A DNA stretch of 35,290 bases from Wenzhouxiangella limi (lineage in GTDB: Bacteria; Pseudomonadota; Gammaproteobacteria; Xanthomonadales; Wenzhouxiangellaceae). The notes below the pieces were generated by a model. It saw nothing but the letters and a program-made list of their open reading frames with translations, was not told the DNA's origin and did no database searches. The stretch covers positions 1 through 35,290 of the forward strand of contig NZ_JAAGSC010000036.1 in NCBI RefSeq assembly GCF_010499265.1, read 5' to 3'. Shown piece by piece: positions 1 to 9,194 of this stretch. Within the stretch, counting starts at the first letter, position 1. Each line of letters starts with the position of its first letter. Made by a program: the position numbers and the translations under genes.

Positions 1-1743
1 CCGATTGAGGTGGGCAGTATTCTGGAGTACACGCTAACGGCGACCAACAACGGCAACGTGACGCTTGGCGATGTGATGGTGAGCGATGATCGGATTGATC
101 CGAACCAGATCACCTGTTCGGTGGTGGCCCCGGAAGACACCTGCGTGCTGGTGGGCCGGTATGTGGTGACCCAGGCCGATGTGGATGCGGGTCAGATCGT
201 GAATACCGGCGTTGCCGATGGCACGGATCCGGATGGTGTGCCGGTTGGTCCGGTCAATGATGATGAAACGGTGGCTCTGGATCAGTCACCGGCGATTGAG
301 CTGGACAAGGACATCAGTGCTGGCAACCCGTATCTGGAGGTGGGTGACGCGGTTGGCTACGAGATCACGGCGACCAATACGGGGAACGTGACGCTGAGGG
401 GAGTGGAGATCAGTGATCCGCAGGCGCAGCTGGGCGAGTGTGTGCCGGCCCAGCCTGCGGTGCTGTCGCCGGGTGACAGGCTGGTCTGTCCGGCCAGTTA
501 TGAGACCACGCAAGCCGAGATCGACGCTGGCAGCTTCACCAACGTAGCGACTGTTGCGGGAACCGACCCGAACGGGTCTGGCGTTGCAGACGAAGACGAT
601 GCCACCGCGCAAGGTCCGCAGGCTGAGCCGTCCCTGGTGTTGCTCAAACGCCTGACGAGTGCGCCGGACCCGATTGAGGTGGGCAGTATTCTGGAGTACA
701 CGCTAACGGCGACCAACAACGGCAACGTGACGCTGAGCGAGGTTGAGGTCAGCGATGATCGCATCACCCCCTCCAGCACTACGTGCGACAGCGTGGCGCC
801 GACCGAGACCTGCGAACTGGTGGGCACCTACACGGTCACCCAGGCCGATGTCGATGTCGGAGAGATTATCAACACAGGCAGTGCCGATGGCACGGATCCG
901 GACGGCGCGCCGGTTGGTCCGGTCAATGATGATGAAACGGTGGCTCTGGATCAGTCACCGGCGATTGAGCTGGACAAGGTCATCTCTGACGGCTCGCCGT
1001 TCTCGGCGGTGGATGATGTGATCACCTACGAGATCACGGCGACCAATACGGGGAACGTGACGCTGAGGGGAGTGGAGATCAGTGATCCGCAGGCGGAACT
1101 GGTGGGTTGTACGCCTGAGCAGCCCGCGACGCTGGCACCGGAAGCGGTCCTGGTGTGCCAGGCAAGCTTCACGATCACGCAGGCCGAGATCGACGCTGGG
1201 GAGTTCACCAACGAAGCCAGCGTGACAGGGACCGGTCCGAACGACCAGCCGGTCGGCGATGATGACGACGCGACGGCGGCAGGTCCTGTTGCCGGTCCTG
1301 CACTGGAGTTGACCAAGCAGGCGGACACTGCCGGCCCGGTCGCGCCCGACGATGTGGTGGTTTACACCTTGACGGCGACAAACACGGGTAATGTGTCGCT
1401 GCTAAACGTCGAGCTCGAAGATGACATGATTGAGTTGGCGTGTGACCCTGTCACTCCGGTTACGGTGGCACCGGGCGACGACCTGATTTGCACCGGAAGC
1501 TACACCGTGCAGCCCAGTGATATCGGCCAGGCCTTGGTCAATGTGGCGACAGTGACGGGCGTGTCTGAGCAAGATCAGTCGAATACGGTCAAGGCCGATG
1601 ACGAAGTCACGATCAGCACCTTGCCGCCGGTGCCGGTGCCGGTCACAAGCCCGCTGGGCCGGGCGATCTTGATCCTGCTCATCATGCTGTTGGCCATTGG
1701 TGGCATCTACGGCCAGCACCGGCCGATGCGCTACAGGGGCTGA
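1..1743 (+). CDS. Repetitive DUF11/DUF7507-like surface protein, C-terminal part (5' end outside window)
   Basis: The frame is open from base 1 (the GTG at 10 lies inside a repeat), so this is the 3' part of a longer gene. It encodes tandem modules of roughly 110 residues, each with the pattern Y-E/T-L/I-T-A-T-N-x-G-N-V-T-L, an aspartate-rich strand, a pair of cysteines, and T-Q-A-D/E-I/V-D-A-G. This is the signature of DUF11/DUF7507-type Ig-like repeats of large secreted bacterial proteins. The modules alternate in two types, giving a 669-bp super-repeat. The C-terminus has a proline-rich VPVPVTSPLG stretch, one hydrophobic segment and a short basic tail. This resembles IPTL-CTERM-type sorting signals, which suggests export and processing at the cell surface. 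Function of the full protein (adhesin, matrix) is inference. A strong hairpin terminator follows the stop codon. Confidence 0.85.
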   Translation, partial: PIEVGSILEYTLTATNNGNVTLGDVMVSDDRIDPNQITCSVVAPEDTCVLVGRYVVTQADVDAGQIVNTGVADGTDPDGVPVGPVNDDETVALDQSPAIELDKDISAGNPYLEVGDAVGYEITATNTGNVTLRGVEISDPQAQLGECVPAQPAVLSPGDRLVCPASYETTQAEIDAGSFTNVATVAGTDPNGSGVADEDDATAQGPQAEPSLVLLKRLTSAPDPIEVGSILEYTLTATNNGNVTLSEVEVSDDRITPSSTTCDSVAPTETCELVGTYTVTQADVDVGEIINTGSADGTDPDGAPVGPVNDDETVALDQSPAIELDKVISDGSPFSAVDDVITYEITATNTGNVTLRGVEISDPQAELVGCTPEQPATLAPEAVLVCQASFTITQAEIDAGEFTNEASVTGTGPNDQPVGDDDDATAAGPVAGPALELTKQADTAGPVAPDDVVVYTLTATNTGNVSLLNVELEDDMIELACDPVTPVTVAPGDDLICTGSYTVQPSDIGQALVNVATVTGVSEQDQSNTVKADDEVTISTLPPVPVPVTSPLGRAILILLIMLLAIGGIYGQHRPMRYRG

Positions 1744-1746
1744 GTC

Positions 1747-1784
1747 AAAGGCTGCGGTCGGGTTCTGCCCGACCGCAGCTCTTT
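1747..1784 (+). terminator. Rho-independent terminator after the repeat protein
   Basis: A perfect 12-bp stem (1751-1762 with 1768-1779) closes a 5-nt loop TTCTG and is followed by TCTTT. It begins a few bases after the stop codon at 1741-1743. The AAAG on the left side could extend pairing with the CTTT, so it may also work for minus-strand transcripts arriving from the CsgG-like gene. Confidence 0.85.
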
Positions 1785-1868
1785 GCCATGATTCTGAGTC
1801 TCCGGCCGGTGCCGGCGCAGCACGACTTAGTTGTCGATCTACAGGGCCTGGCTCTTAAAACAACGGCG

Positions 1869-2600
1869 TCAGAACCTGATCGCGTTGCGCGTGCGCTCCC
1901 GGCGCGTGTTTTCGCGCTCCTGGTACTCGGCCCGGCAGGCTGAGTTCTGCAGCACCATCTCGCATTCCAGGTAATCGGTGATCTCGATCAGGGCGGCGCG
2001 GATGGCTTCGCCGGCGGGTGTGTTTTCTTCGTTGGCGAGGTTGCCGCCGAGGCGCCCAATGCGGCCGCGCAGGCTGACCGCGCTGTCCTTGGTGCGGCCT
2101 TCGACGGTGCGCACGTGGGCGATTTCGCCGGTGGTGGCGTCGATGACCTGAATGTCGACGGCGATGTAGGCCTCCTTGCTGCCGCCGCCGATCCCGATGC
2201 TGCTGCCGCGCCCGCCGATGCTGATGCCGCCGATGCTGACCCCGCCGCCTGATTTCTTGGTGTCTTCGCTGTAGTCGGTCACGGTCCCGACGACGATGTA
2301 CTCAGCGCCGGTCAGTTCGCCGATCTGGGCGGCCGAGTCAGGCCGGACCCGGCCCGAGGCGCCCAGGTCCTGCTCATCCAGTACATGATTCAGGCGCGAG
2401 CGCTCGACCAGGGTGAAGGCGTTGATGGCGGCCAGTTCGCTGGCCAGCATGCCGGACAGCTCCCGGCCCACGCCGGAGCGCCACCACGTGGCCCCGGTCG
2501 CATCATTGGTGAATTCCGCCACCGCGAGAACCGGCCGGTCGGCCATGGCAACCGTGGTCGCGCACAACAGCAGGCTGGCGAAAAGTGCTCGTTTGATCAT
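1869..2600 (-). CDS. CsgG/HfaB-like secreted protein
   Basis: 243 residues. The N-terminus is a signal peptide (MIKRALFASLLLCATTVAMA, cleavage likely before DRPVLAV). The mature part has the CsgG-family pattern: VLAVAEFTNDATG, then a G-R-E-L-S-x-M-L-A-S-E-L helix, FTLVERSRLNHVLDEQ, then GAEYIVVGTVTDYSE and a glycine/serine-rich hairpin (G-I-S-I-G-G) in place of the membrane beta-hairpin of curli CsgG. Unlike E. coli CsgG it has no convincing lipobox cysteine at the cleavage site. Family members build outer-membrane pores or envelope complexes. No curli genes lie nearby, so the substrate is unknown. A GGAG motif stands about 10 nt before ATG 2600. The gene is separated from the RND operon by about 150 bp. 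Confidence 0.8.
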   Translation of the reverse strand: MIKRALFASLLLCATTVAMADRPVLAVAEFTNDATGATWWRSGVGRELSGMLASELAAINAFTLVERSRLNHVLDEQDLGASGRVRPDSAAQIGELTGAEYIVVGTVTDYSEDTKKSGGGVSIGGISIGGRGSSIGIGGGSKEAYIAVDIQVIDATTGEIAHVRTVEGRTKDSAVSLRGRIGRLGGNLANEENTPAGEAIRAALIEITDYLECEMVLQNSACRAEYQERENTRRERTRNAIRF

Positions 2601-2749
2601 GTCGGCTTCTCCTTACAAGAATGTGAGAGTTGATCCCTTGTGGGGAGTAGTACGGAAAAACACCGGGAAATATGCCGCCCGCCCAAACAAAAAGCGGGCT
2701 GAATTTACGGCGAGCTGAGTCGCGCAGGCTGGACAGACGGATGCTGTGG

Positions 2750-5700
2750 TCAGGCGACGGTGGCCCGGCCGCGCATGAACAGGCGGTACAGCAGCGGGAT
2801 GACGAACAGGGTCAGCAGGGCCGAGACGGTCAAGCCCCAGACCAGGGTCACGGCCACCGGACCCCACAGCAGCGAGCGCCCGCCCAGACCGATGGCCAGC
2901 GACAGCAGGCCGGCGATGGTGGTGGCGGTGGTCATCAGGATCGGGATGACGCGCCGGCGGGCGGCGTAGATGGTGGCATGCAGCGGCCGCATGCCGGTGG
3001 CCAGGCGCTGGTTGGCGGCATCGATCAGCACGATGGCGGCGTTGACCGCGATCCCGGCCAGCGCGATGATCCCGTACATGGTGTACAGGCTCAAGGGGTT
3101 GTTGGAGATCAGCAGGCCGAAGACCACGCCGGTAAAGGCCATCGGCACCGTGATCAGGATCAGGAAGGGCTGGAAGTAGCTGCGGAACTGGGTGGCCAGG
3201 ATCAGGTAGATCAGCCCCAGGCCGAGCAGGAACAGCACCGCCATCGATTCCAGCGATTCCTCGATGTCGTCGAGTTCGCCGCTGAAGTCCAGGTCGGTGC
3301 CCGGAAACTCGGTCCGAATCTCTTCCCAGCCGGCCTGAATCCGGCGATTGACCTCGACGGTGTTGGTGATCTGGCGGTCGATGTCGGCCTCGATGGTGAT
3401 GGCCCGGCGCAGGTTGTAGTGGCGGATCAGCCCGGGCGCCTCGCTGGAACGCGCGTCGACCAGCGCGCCCAGGCGCGTGACCGGCCCGGTCGGCAGCGCC
3501 ACCGGATCGTCCAGCACGGCGCCGGGATCATCGGGTTGATCGCGCTCGGCGCGAACCCGCAGCTCGAAGCGCTCGCCGGCCTCGCGGGTAAAGCCGACGA
3601 TCTCGCCGTCGACGTGCAGGCGCAGCAGGCGCGCCGCGGCGTCCGGCGGCAGGCCGGTGCGGCCGATGGCTTCGCGATCCAGGGTCAGCACCAGCTCCGA
3701 GCGGCCGGGCACGCGGTCGTCGCTGATATCGCGCGTGCCGGGCAGCTCGGCGATCAGTTCGCGCAGCGCCGCGGTCGCCCGGCGCAGCTCTTCGAAGTCA
3801 TCGGAGCGGACCTTGACGTTGATCGGCTGCTGCGTGGGCGGGCCGCCGGAGACCTGGAGGAAAGCGATGCGGGCGTCGATGGGGGTATTAAGCACCGGCT
3901 GGCGCATGGCCTCGATGATCTCGGCCATGCTGCGCCCGCCGTCGTCGGGGTTGAGCGAGACAATGACCTGGCCGTACTGGTCGCCGAACAGCGGCTCGAC
4001 GTCGGTGAACTGGACCCCGGCCAGGCTGGTGACGCTGCGCGCTTCGCCTTCTCGCAGGGCCTCCCGGACCCGGGCCTCGACCTGCTCCACCCGGGCCAGG
4101 GTTTCTTCCAGGGCGACGTCGCCCGGCACGTCGACCTGGACATAAAACAGCCGGATCGGGTCGAAGGCAAAGAACTCCAGCCGCACCAGGCCGGCCGCCA
4201 CCGCGGTCAGGGCCAGGGCAAAAGTCAGCGCGGCCACACTCAGCAGGCGCTTGGGACGCCGCAGCGTGTAGAGCAGGGCGCGCACGTAGCCGCGCCGGAC
4301 CCGGCGGGTAAACCTGAGCCGCCAGTCCTTGGGGTCGTTGTCCGGGCGGTACTGGCTGTGGATGACCTGGGTGGGCAGAATCCAGAACGCCTGGGTCAGC
4401 GAAATCAGCAGCCCGACCGTGACCACGAACGGCACCACGAACATGAACTTGCCCACAATCCCGGGCAGCAGCATCAGCGGCAGAAAGGCCGCGATCGTGG
4501 TCAGCACCGAGGCGGTCAGCGGCACGCCGACCTCGCGCAGGGCGTGGGTCGCGGCCCGCATCGGTTCCTGGCCCAGGCGCAGGCGGTTGTAGATCGCCTC
4601 GACCATCACCACCGAAACGTCGACCAGCATGCCGAGCACGATGACCACGCCCAGCAGCACGGTGATGTTGAGGGTGTAGCCCAGTGTGGCCAGCACGCCG
4701 AAGGTGCCGGCCACGCACAGGATCAGCCCGGTGCCGACCAGCAGCGCGATGCGGGTGGCCAGAAACAGCCAGCACACGGCAAAGACCAGCAGCAGCCCGA
4801 CCACGGCGTTGTTGCGCATGATGTCGATGGCTTCGCGCGTGGCGATGGTCTGGTCGTCGGCCAGCACCAGTTCCATGCCTTGGCCTGCCAGGACCGGGTT
4901 GCGTTCTTCGATGTAGCTATCGAGGTCCTCGATCAAGGCCAGGGTATTGCTGCCGGCGCGCTTGGTCACCGACAGCATCACCGCCGGTCGGCCTTCGAAG
5001 CGCACCATCTGCTCGGGAATGCTCGAGCCGATCTGCAGGCGGGCCACGTCGTCGAAGCGCACCGGGCGGTCACTGCCGGGCGCGGTCAGGGTCAGGCCGG
5101 AAAGCGCATCGGGCTCGATCGAGCGACCCTCGGCACGAATCAGCCACTGGCCCGAATCGGTCTGCAGGCGGCCGGCGAAGACATCCTGGTACCAGCCGGC
5201 TGCGGCGCCGGCCAGGTCGAGCGCGTTGAGCGAGCGCGCCGCCAGCGCCGGCGGGTCGAACAGGACCTGCAGTTCCGGGTTGTTCAAGCCCTGGGCGAGA
5301 ATCTGGTCGACGCGGCTGAAGCGCTCCAGGTCCTGGAGCGTTCGACGCGCCACGCCGCGCAGTCGATCGTCGTCGGCCTGGCCGACCAGCAGCACGATGG
5401 CGCTGGGGAACCCCGACGAGGTGGTCACTTCCAGAATGTTCGGATCGCGGGCTTCCGGCGGCAGCTCCTCGTTGACCATGGCCTGGACTTCGCGGCGCAG
5501 ATCGGCGATGCGGCGCTCGAACTCGCGCTCGGAAATCTCCTCGAAGCGGATCAGGATATTCGAGACGTTCTCGCGGCTCGAGGAGACCACGAAGCGCACG
5601 TCCTGCAGCCGGGCGATGGCCTCTTCCAGCGGATCGGTGATCAGGCGCTCGACGTCCTCGGCCGAAGCCCCCGGCAGCACCGTGGTCATGTTGATCCAGT

Positions 5701-5821
5701 TGAAGTTGATCTCCGGATCCTGCTCGCGCGGCATCATCAGGTAGGCGGCCGCACCCATGGCCAGTACCACACCCATGAAGATGTTGGCCAGCGGATGGTT
5801 GGAGTACAGGCGCTCTAGCAT
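2750..5821 (-). CDS. RND efflux permease (AcrB/HAE-type)
   Basis: 1023 residues, the usual length of a trimeric inner-membrane RND pump. It starts with one transmembrane helix, then a porter domain (P-G-A-S-A-E-D-V-E near residue 50). A block of helices spans about 340-480, followed by a second porter domain and a second helix block near the C-terminus containing GIAVNAAIVLID. The proton-relay helix reads G-M-L-V-D-V-S-V-V: the first aspartate (D401) is present, but the position after it, often a second Asp, is V402. The gene lies 29 bp downstream of its periplasmic adaptor, so the two form one operon. No outer-membrane channel gene is adjacent, so a TolC-like protein from elsewhere is presumably used. 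Substrate cannot be told from sequence. Confidence 0.93.
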   Translation of the reverse strand: MLERLYSNHPLANIFMGVVLAMGAAAYLMMPREQDPEINFNWINMTTVLPGASAEDVERLITDPLEEAIARLQDVRFVVSSSRENVSNILIRFEEISEREFERRIADLRREVQAMVNEELPPEARDPNILEVTTSSGFPSAIVLLVGQADDDRLRGVARRTLQDLERFSRVDQILAQGLNNPELQVLFDPPALAARSLNALDLAGAAAGWYQDVFAGRLQTDSGQWLIRAEGRSIEPDALSGLTLTAPGSDRPVRFDDVARLQIGSSIPEQMVRFEGRPAVMLSVTKRAGSNTLALIEDLDSYIEERNPVLAGQGMELVLADDQTIATREAIDIMRNNAVVGLLLVFAVCWLFLATRIALLVGTGLILCVAGTFGVLATLGYTLNITVLLGVVIVLGMLVDVSVVMVEAIYNRLRLGQEPMRAATHALREVGVPLTASVLTTIAAFLPLMLLPGIVGKFMFVVPFVVTVGLLISLTQAFWILPTQVIHSQYRPDNDPKDWRLRFTRRVRRGYVRALLYTLRRPKRLLSVAALTFALALTAVAAGLVRLEFFAFDPIRLFYVQVDVPGDVALEETLARVEQVEARVREALREGEARSVTSLAGVQFTDVEPLFGDQYGQVIVSLNPDDGGRSMAEIIEAMRQPVLNTPIDARIAFLQVSGGPPTQQPINVKVRSDDFEELRRATAALRELIAELPGTRDISDDRVPGRSELVLTLDREAIGRTGLPPDAAARLLRLHVDGEIVGFTREAGERFELRVRAERDQPDDPGAVLDDPVALPTGPVTRLGALVDARSSEAPGLIRHYNLRRAITIEADIDRQITNTVEVNRRIQAGWEEIRTEFPGTDLDFSGELDDIEESLESMAVLFLLGLGLIYLILATQFRSYFQPFLILITVPMAFTGVVFGLLISNNPLSLYTMYGIIALAGIAVNAAIVLIDAANQRLATGMRPLHATIYAARRRVIPILMTTATTIAGLLSLAIGLGGRSLLWGPVAVTLVWGLTVSALLTLFVIPLLYRLFMRGRATVA

Positions 5822-5850
5822 GATGAAGTCGGTGTCTGGCCGCCAGCCGA

Positions 5851-6867
5851 TCAGCGATCGGCGAGGTCGACTGGCGCACCCGGCTGAACCCGGCGCCGGC
5901 CCTGATCAATCAACAGTGCGTCAGGGTCCAGCCCGGTGGGTTGATGCGGCCGGCCGGCGTCGGCGCCGGGCAGCGGGCGAAAGACCGCTTCGCTGGTGTC
6001 TTCATCGAACAGCAGCACGCCCAGCACGCCGTCGCGCTGGAGCACGAAATCACCGGGCAGGGCCGGGCGCGGATCGGTCCAGCGCAGGCGGCCTTCGCTG
6101 CCGGACGGGGCTGAGGCCTCGCTGAACACCAGGCGGGCTTCGCGCCCGCGGCTGCCGGGGTCGATCACGGGCGTGATGCGGGCCAGTCGGACCGGCCATC
6201 GCTGCCCTTCTGACTCGAAGACAATGGACTCAGCCCGCATCAGGCCGTCGACCTGGTCGGGCGGAATCATCGCGCTGATCTCGATGCCGGTGGTGGCCAC
6301 CAGCTCCAGCATGGGCGTACCCGGGGCGGCCAGGGTGCCGGGGCTGACCAGGCGCCGGGTGACGGCGCCGGCAAACGGCGCGGCGATGCGGGTGCGGGCC
6401 AGCAGCAGTTCGGCGCGCTCGACGTCCGACTGCGCCGCGGCCCGTTCAGCCTCGGCACGATTCAGATTGGTCTCGGCTTCGAGCAGCTGGTCTTCGGACA
6501 CGAAACTGTCCGGGGCCAGGCGGCGCGCGCGCTCGGCCCGGATCCGCGCCATTTCCAGGGCCGCCTCGGCCACCTTCAGGCGAGCCTCGGCGCTGGCTAA
6601 CCCGATGCGGTATTCGGCGTCATCAAGCTCGACCAGGGTCTGGCCGGCCTCAACGGTCTGCCCGGGCAGGGCGCGCAGCCCGATCACCCGGGCGCTGATC
6701 TCGGCGGCCAGGACCACCTCATCCAGGCTGGCCGCCGTGGCTGCGGCCTGGCGGTCGAGCAGGATGGCCACCTCGGAGAACGGCCGGACCGTGACCGGCT
6801 CGGCCGCGGCCGCCAGCAGCGGAAGGAGAGATAAAAGGAGCGTGCCAACGCAATTTTTCATAGCCAT
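5851..6867 (-). CDS. RND periplasmic adaptor (HlyD/MFP family)
   Basis: 338 residues. An N-terminal signal peptide (ends LLAAAAEP) precedes a barrel-sandwich half-motif (EISARVIGLRALPGQTVEAG, L-V-E-L-D). A coiled-coil hairpin rich in A, E and R (about 85-150) follows, then the second half-motif (TRIAAPFAGAVTRRLVSPGT) and a beta-barrel domain. This is the adaptor that links an inner-membrane RND pump to an outer-membrane channel. It is the first gene of a two-gene operon with the permease. Start could be ATG 6867 or the second ATG two codons later (6861); neither has a strong ribosome-binding site. It is divergent from the nucleoside transporter, with about 108 bp between them. Confidence 0.9.
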   Translation of the reverse strand: MAMKNCVGTLLLSLLPLLAAAAEPVTVRPFSEVAILLDRQAAATAASLDEVVLAAEISARVIGLRALPGQTVEAGQTLVELDDAEYRIGLASAEARLKVAEAALEMARIRAERARRLAPDSFVSEDQLLEAETNLNRAEAERAAAQSDVERAELLLARTRIAAPFAGAVTRRLVSPGTLAAPGTPMLELVATTGIEISAMIPPDQVDGLMRAESIVFESEGQRWPVRLARITPVIDPGSRGREARLVFSEASAPSGSEGRLRWTDPRPALPGDFVLQRDGVLGVLLFDEDTSEAVFRPLPGADAGRPHQPTGLDPDALLIDQGRRRVQPGAPVDLADR

Positions 6868-6975
6868 ATTTTACGGCCAGCGGCAGCATGAGGCATGTGA
6901 CAAAGCTCAGGCGGGCCGCCGCCGGGCGGGCATAATGGCCCGAATCTTTCCCGCTCAGCGACAGGGAGGCAATCG

Positions 6976-8238
6976 GTGATCAATATTCTGCACGGGCTGG
7001 CCGGCGTGGTCGTCATCCTTGGCATCGGCTGGGCGCTGTCGGAGAAACGCTCGGCGATCGCCTGGCAGACCGTCGTGGTCGGCATCGGCCTGCAGCTGGC
7101 GCTGGCCATCCTGGTGCTGTGGGTGCCGCTGGGCCAGACTCTGTTCGACGCCCTGGGGCGCGGTTTCGTGACCCTGATCGGCTTTACCTCGGCCGGCTCG
7201 TCGTTCCTGTTCGGGCCGCTGGCCGACGCCGAAAGCTTCGGCTTCGTGTTCGCCTTCCAGGTCCTGCCGACCATCATTTTCTTTGCCGCCCTGATGACCT
7301 GTCTGTATCACTTAGGCGTCATGCAGAAGATCGTCGAGGCCATGGCCTGGGTGATGACCCGGCTGATGAAGGTCTCCGGTTCCGAGTCGCTGGCCACGGC
7401 GGCCAACGTGTTCGTCGGCCAGACCGAGGCGCCGCTGGTGGTCCGGCCGTTCATCGTCGGCATGACCCGCTCGGAGCTGTTTGCGCTCATGACCGGCGGC
7501 ATGGCCACCATCGCCGGCGGCGTGCTGGCCGCCTACGTGCTGCTGCTGGGCGGGGCCGGACCCGAGGAGCAGGCGTTTTTTGCCAAGCACCTGATTTCGG
7601 CCTCGATCATGGCCGCGCCGGCCGCGCTCGTCATGGCCAAGCTGATCCTGCCGGAAACCGAAGTCTCGGAAACCGTGGGCACGGTGCGCACCACCATCGA
7701 GCGGCCGCACGTCAACCTGATCGAGGCCGCCGCCGGTGGCGCCAGCGAGGGTTTGAAGCTGGCCCTGAACGTGGGTGCGATGCTGCTGGCGTTCCTGGCC
7801 CTGATCGCCCTGGTCAACGGGCCGCTGGGCTGGTTCGGGGCCGTCACCGGGCTGGAAGGCTGGCTGGGGCAGCCGCTGGACCTGGCCCTGATCCTGGGCT
7901 GGTTGTTCTCGCCGCTGGCCTTCATGGTCGGGGTGCCTCTGGACGAGGCGGTGACCGTCGGCGGGCTGATCGGCACCAAAATCGTGGCCAACGAATTCGT
8001 CGCCTACGTCGCCCTGACCGAGACCCAGGTCAATCTGTCCGAGCGCTCGGTCCTGATCGCCACCTACGCCCTGTGCGGCTTTGCCAATTTCTCCTCGATT
8101 GCCATCCAGATTGGTGGCATCGGCGGCATTGCCCCGGCGCGGCGGCCCGACCTGGCCCGACTGGGGCTCAAGGCCGTGCTGGCCGGCGCGCTGGTGTCCC
8201 TGCTCAACGCCGCCTGGGCCGGGATTCTGGTCGGGTAG
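6976..8238 (+). CDS. NupC-family concentrative nucleoside transporter
   Basis: 420 residues, hydrophobic throughout with about eight to ten membrane segments. The diagnostic CNT motifs are present: [12 protein letters not shown] (about 147-158), NEFVAY (about 338-343) and [18 protein letters not shown] near the C-terminus. It imports nucleosides across the inner membrane with H+ or Na+. GTG 6976 is chosen as start because AGGGAGG stands at 6963-6969 and the N-terminus [20 protein letters not shown] matches the family. A CATAAT at 6931-6936 could be the -10 element, but no clear -35 is visible. It is convergent with msrB, with only 3 bp between the stops. Confidence 0.93.
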   Translation: MINILHGLAGVVVILGIGWALSEKRSAIAWQTVVVGIGLQLALAILVLWVPLGQTLFDALGRGFVTLIGFTSAGSSFLFGPLADAESFGFVFAFQVLPTIIFFAALMTCLYHLGVMQKIVEAMAWVMTRLMKVSGSESLATAANVFVGQTEAPLVVRPFIVGMTRSELFALMTGGMATIAGGVLAAYVLLLGGAGPEEQAFFAKHLISASIMAAPAALVMAKLILPETEVSETVGTVRTTIERPHVNLIEAAAGGASEGLKLALNVGAMLLAFLALIALVNGPLGWFGAVTGLEGWLGQPLDLALILGWLFSPLAFMVGVPLDEAVTVGGLIGTKIVANEFVAYVALTETQVNLSERSVLIATYALCGFANFSSIAIQIGGIGGIAPARRPDLARLGLKAVLAGALVSLLNAAWAGILVG

Positions 8239-8241
8239 GCC

Positions 8242-8637
8242 TCACTCACGCGGCTTGAAAGTCAGCGAGACGGAGTTGATGCAGTAGCGCAAACCGGTTG
8301 GCGGCGGGCCATCGTTGAAGACGTGGCCCAGGTGGGCGTCGCACTTCGGGCACAGCAGTTCGATCCGGCGCATGCCGTGCGTGGTATCCGGGCGCTGCTT
8401 GATGCCGGCCTCTTCGAGTTCGCCGTGGTAACTGGGCCAGCCGCAGCCGGAATGGAACTTCGAGCCCGAATCGAACAGCGGATGATCGCAGCAAACGCAG
8501 TGATATACGCCTTTGTCGAAGTGGTCGTTATATTGGCCGCTAAACGGCCGCTCGGTGCCGGCCTGGCGCGTCACGCGGAAGGTTTCCTCGTCCAGGCGCT
8601 CGCGCCATTCGGCTTCACTGCGTTCGATTTTGGTCAT
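8242..8637 (-). CDS. msrB: Peptide-methionine (R)-S-oxide reductase
   Basis: 131 residues, full length for a stand-alone MsrB. It reduces methionine-R-sulfoxide in oxidised proteins with thioredoxin as reductant, in the cytoplasm. Visible features are the structural zinc cysteines C47/C50 (HCVCCD) and C96/C99 (CPKC), the SGCGWPSY loop, HLGHVFNDGP, and the catalytic cysteine C119 in RYCINS. All are intact. No msrA is visible beside it. Confidence 0.97.
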   Translation of the reverse strand: MTKIERSEAEWRERLDEETFRVTRQAGTERPFSGQYNDHFDKGVYHCVCCDHPLFDSGSKFHSGCGWPSYHGELEEAGIKQRPDTTHGMRRIELLCPKCDAHLGHVFNDGPPPTGLRYCINSVSLTFKPRE

Positions 8638-8704
8638 GGCTTCATCTCTTGCTAATCTGCGTTCATTCTATTGCAGACCGTGTCGAACCTCTCCTGCAAC
8701 CTGT

Positions 8705-8806
8705 CCCCCGGACCTGACCCGAGGCCTTCCTATACCTTGTCGCCCCGGACTTGATCCGGGGTCTTGGCTATCGGTGAGATCCCGGCGCTTTGGCCGGGAT
8801 GACATG
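8705..8806. repeat. GC-rich palindromic intergenic repeat (REP-like)
   Basis: In the 230-bp gap between msrB and the membrane-protein gene there are two palindromes: CCCCGGA-CTTGA-TCCGGGG at 8743-8761 and ATCCCGGC-6 nt-GCCGGGAT at 8779-8800. A degraded copy of the first lies at 8705-8723. Such paired palindromes (ending GGGATGAC) are familiar dispersed intergenic repeats of proteobacteria. Nothing else is evident in this gap. Confidence 0.6.
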
Positions 8807-8867
8807 GACCGAGGCTTGGTGCTTAGGCGCAATGCCGCTTCGGGTTTTCCCTTGCAGACGGCCTGAC

Positions 8868-9194
8868 TCACGGCGAATCCGGCTCCAGCCAGAAAGCGAC
8901 CACGTCATCGCGCTGCAGCTCAAGCCGGACCGGCTCTTTGCCGTCGATCATCAGCGGCGGCATGCGGGCTTCCATGAAGATCGTTTCCAGTTCTGCCAGG
9001 GCTTGCCGCTCCTGACGAACCTTGTCCAGGACCGGCCATAGCAAGGCCACTAAGACCGCAATGGAGGCAAAGCTGGCGACAGCCAGCCGGGGGAACCACT
9101 CACGCTTGGGTTCGGATTGCGCAAGTCGCGCCTTCAGCCGCTCGAATCCGCCGGCCGGTGGCTGCAGTTCGCGGAAATAGTGTTCGATGGTCAT
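8868..9194 (-). CDS. Small single-pass membrane protein, putative anti-sigma factor
   Basis: 108 residues. A cytoplasmic N-terminal part of about 36 residues (amphipathic, FERLKARLAQSEPKREW) is followed by one membrane helix (about 37-57, LAVASFASIAVLVALLWPVL) and a periplasmic C-terminal part. Its start overlaps the stop of the ECF sigma gene by 4 bp (ATGA), so the two are translationally coupled. A one-helix membrane protein encoded directly after an ECF sigma factor is the usual arrangement of an anti-sigma factor. No ZAS-type zinc motif (HxxxCxxC) is present, so the call rests on position and topology only. Confidence 0.6.
   Translation of the reverse strand: MTIEHYFRELQPPAGGFERLKARLAQSEPKREWFPRLAVASFASIAVLVALLWPVLDKVRQERQALAELETIFMEARMPPLMIDGKEPVRLELQRDDVVAFWLEPDSP

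Noticed and set aside
2672-5818. A 1048-codon open frame on the plus strand opposite the RND permease gene
   Set aside because: It is rich in Q, G, H and D without domains or a ribosome-binding site. It is the antisense shadow of a high-GC gene with clear RND motifs on the minus strand.
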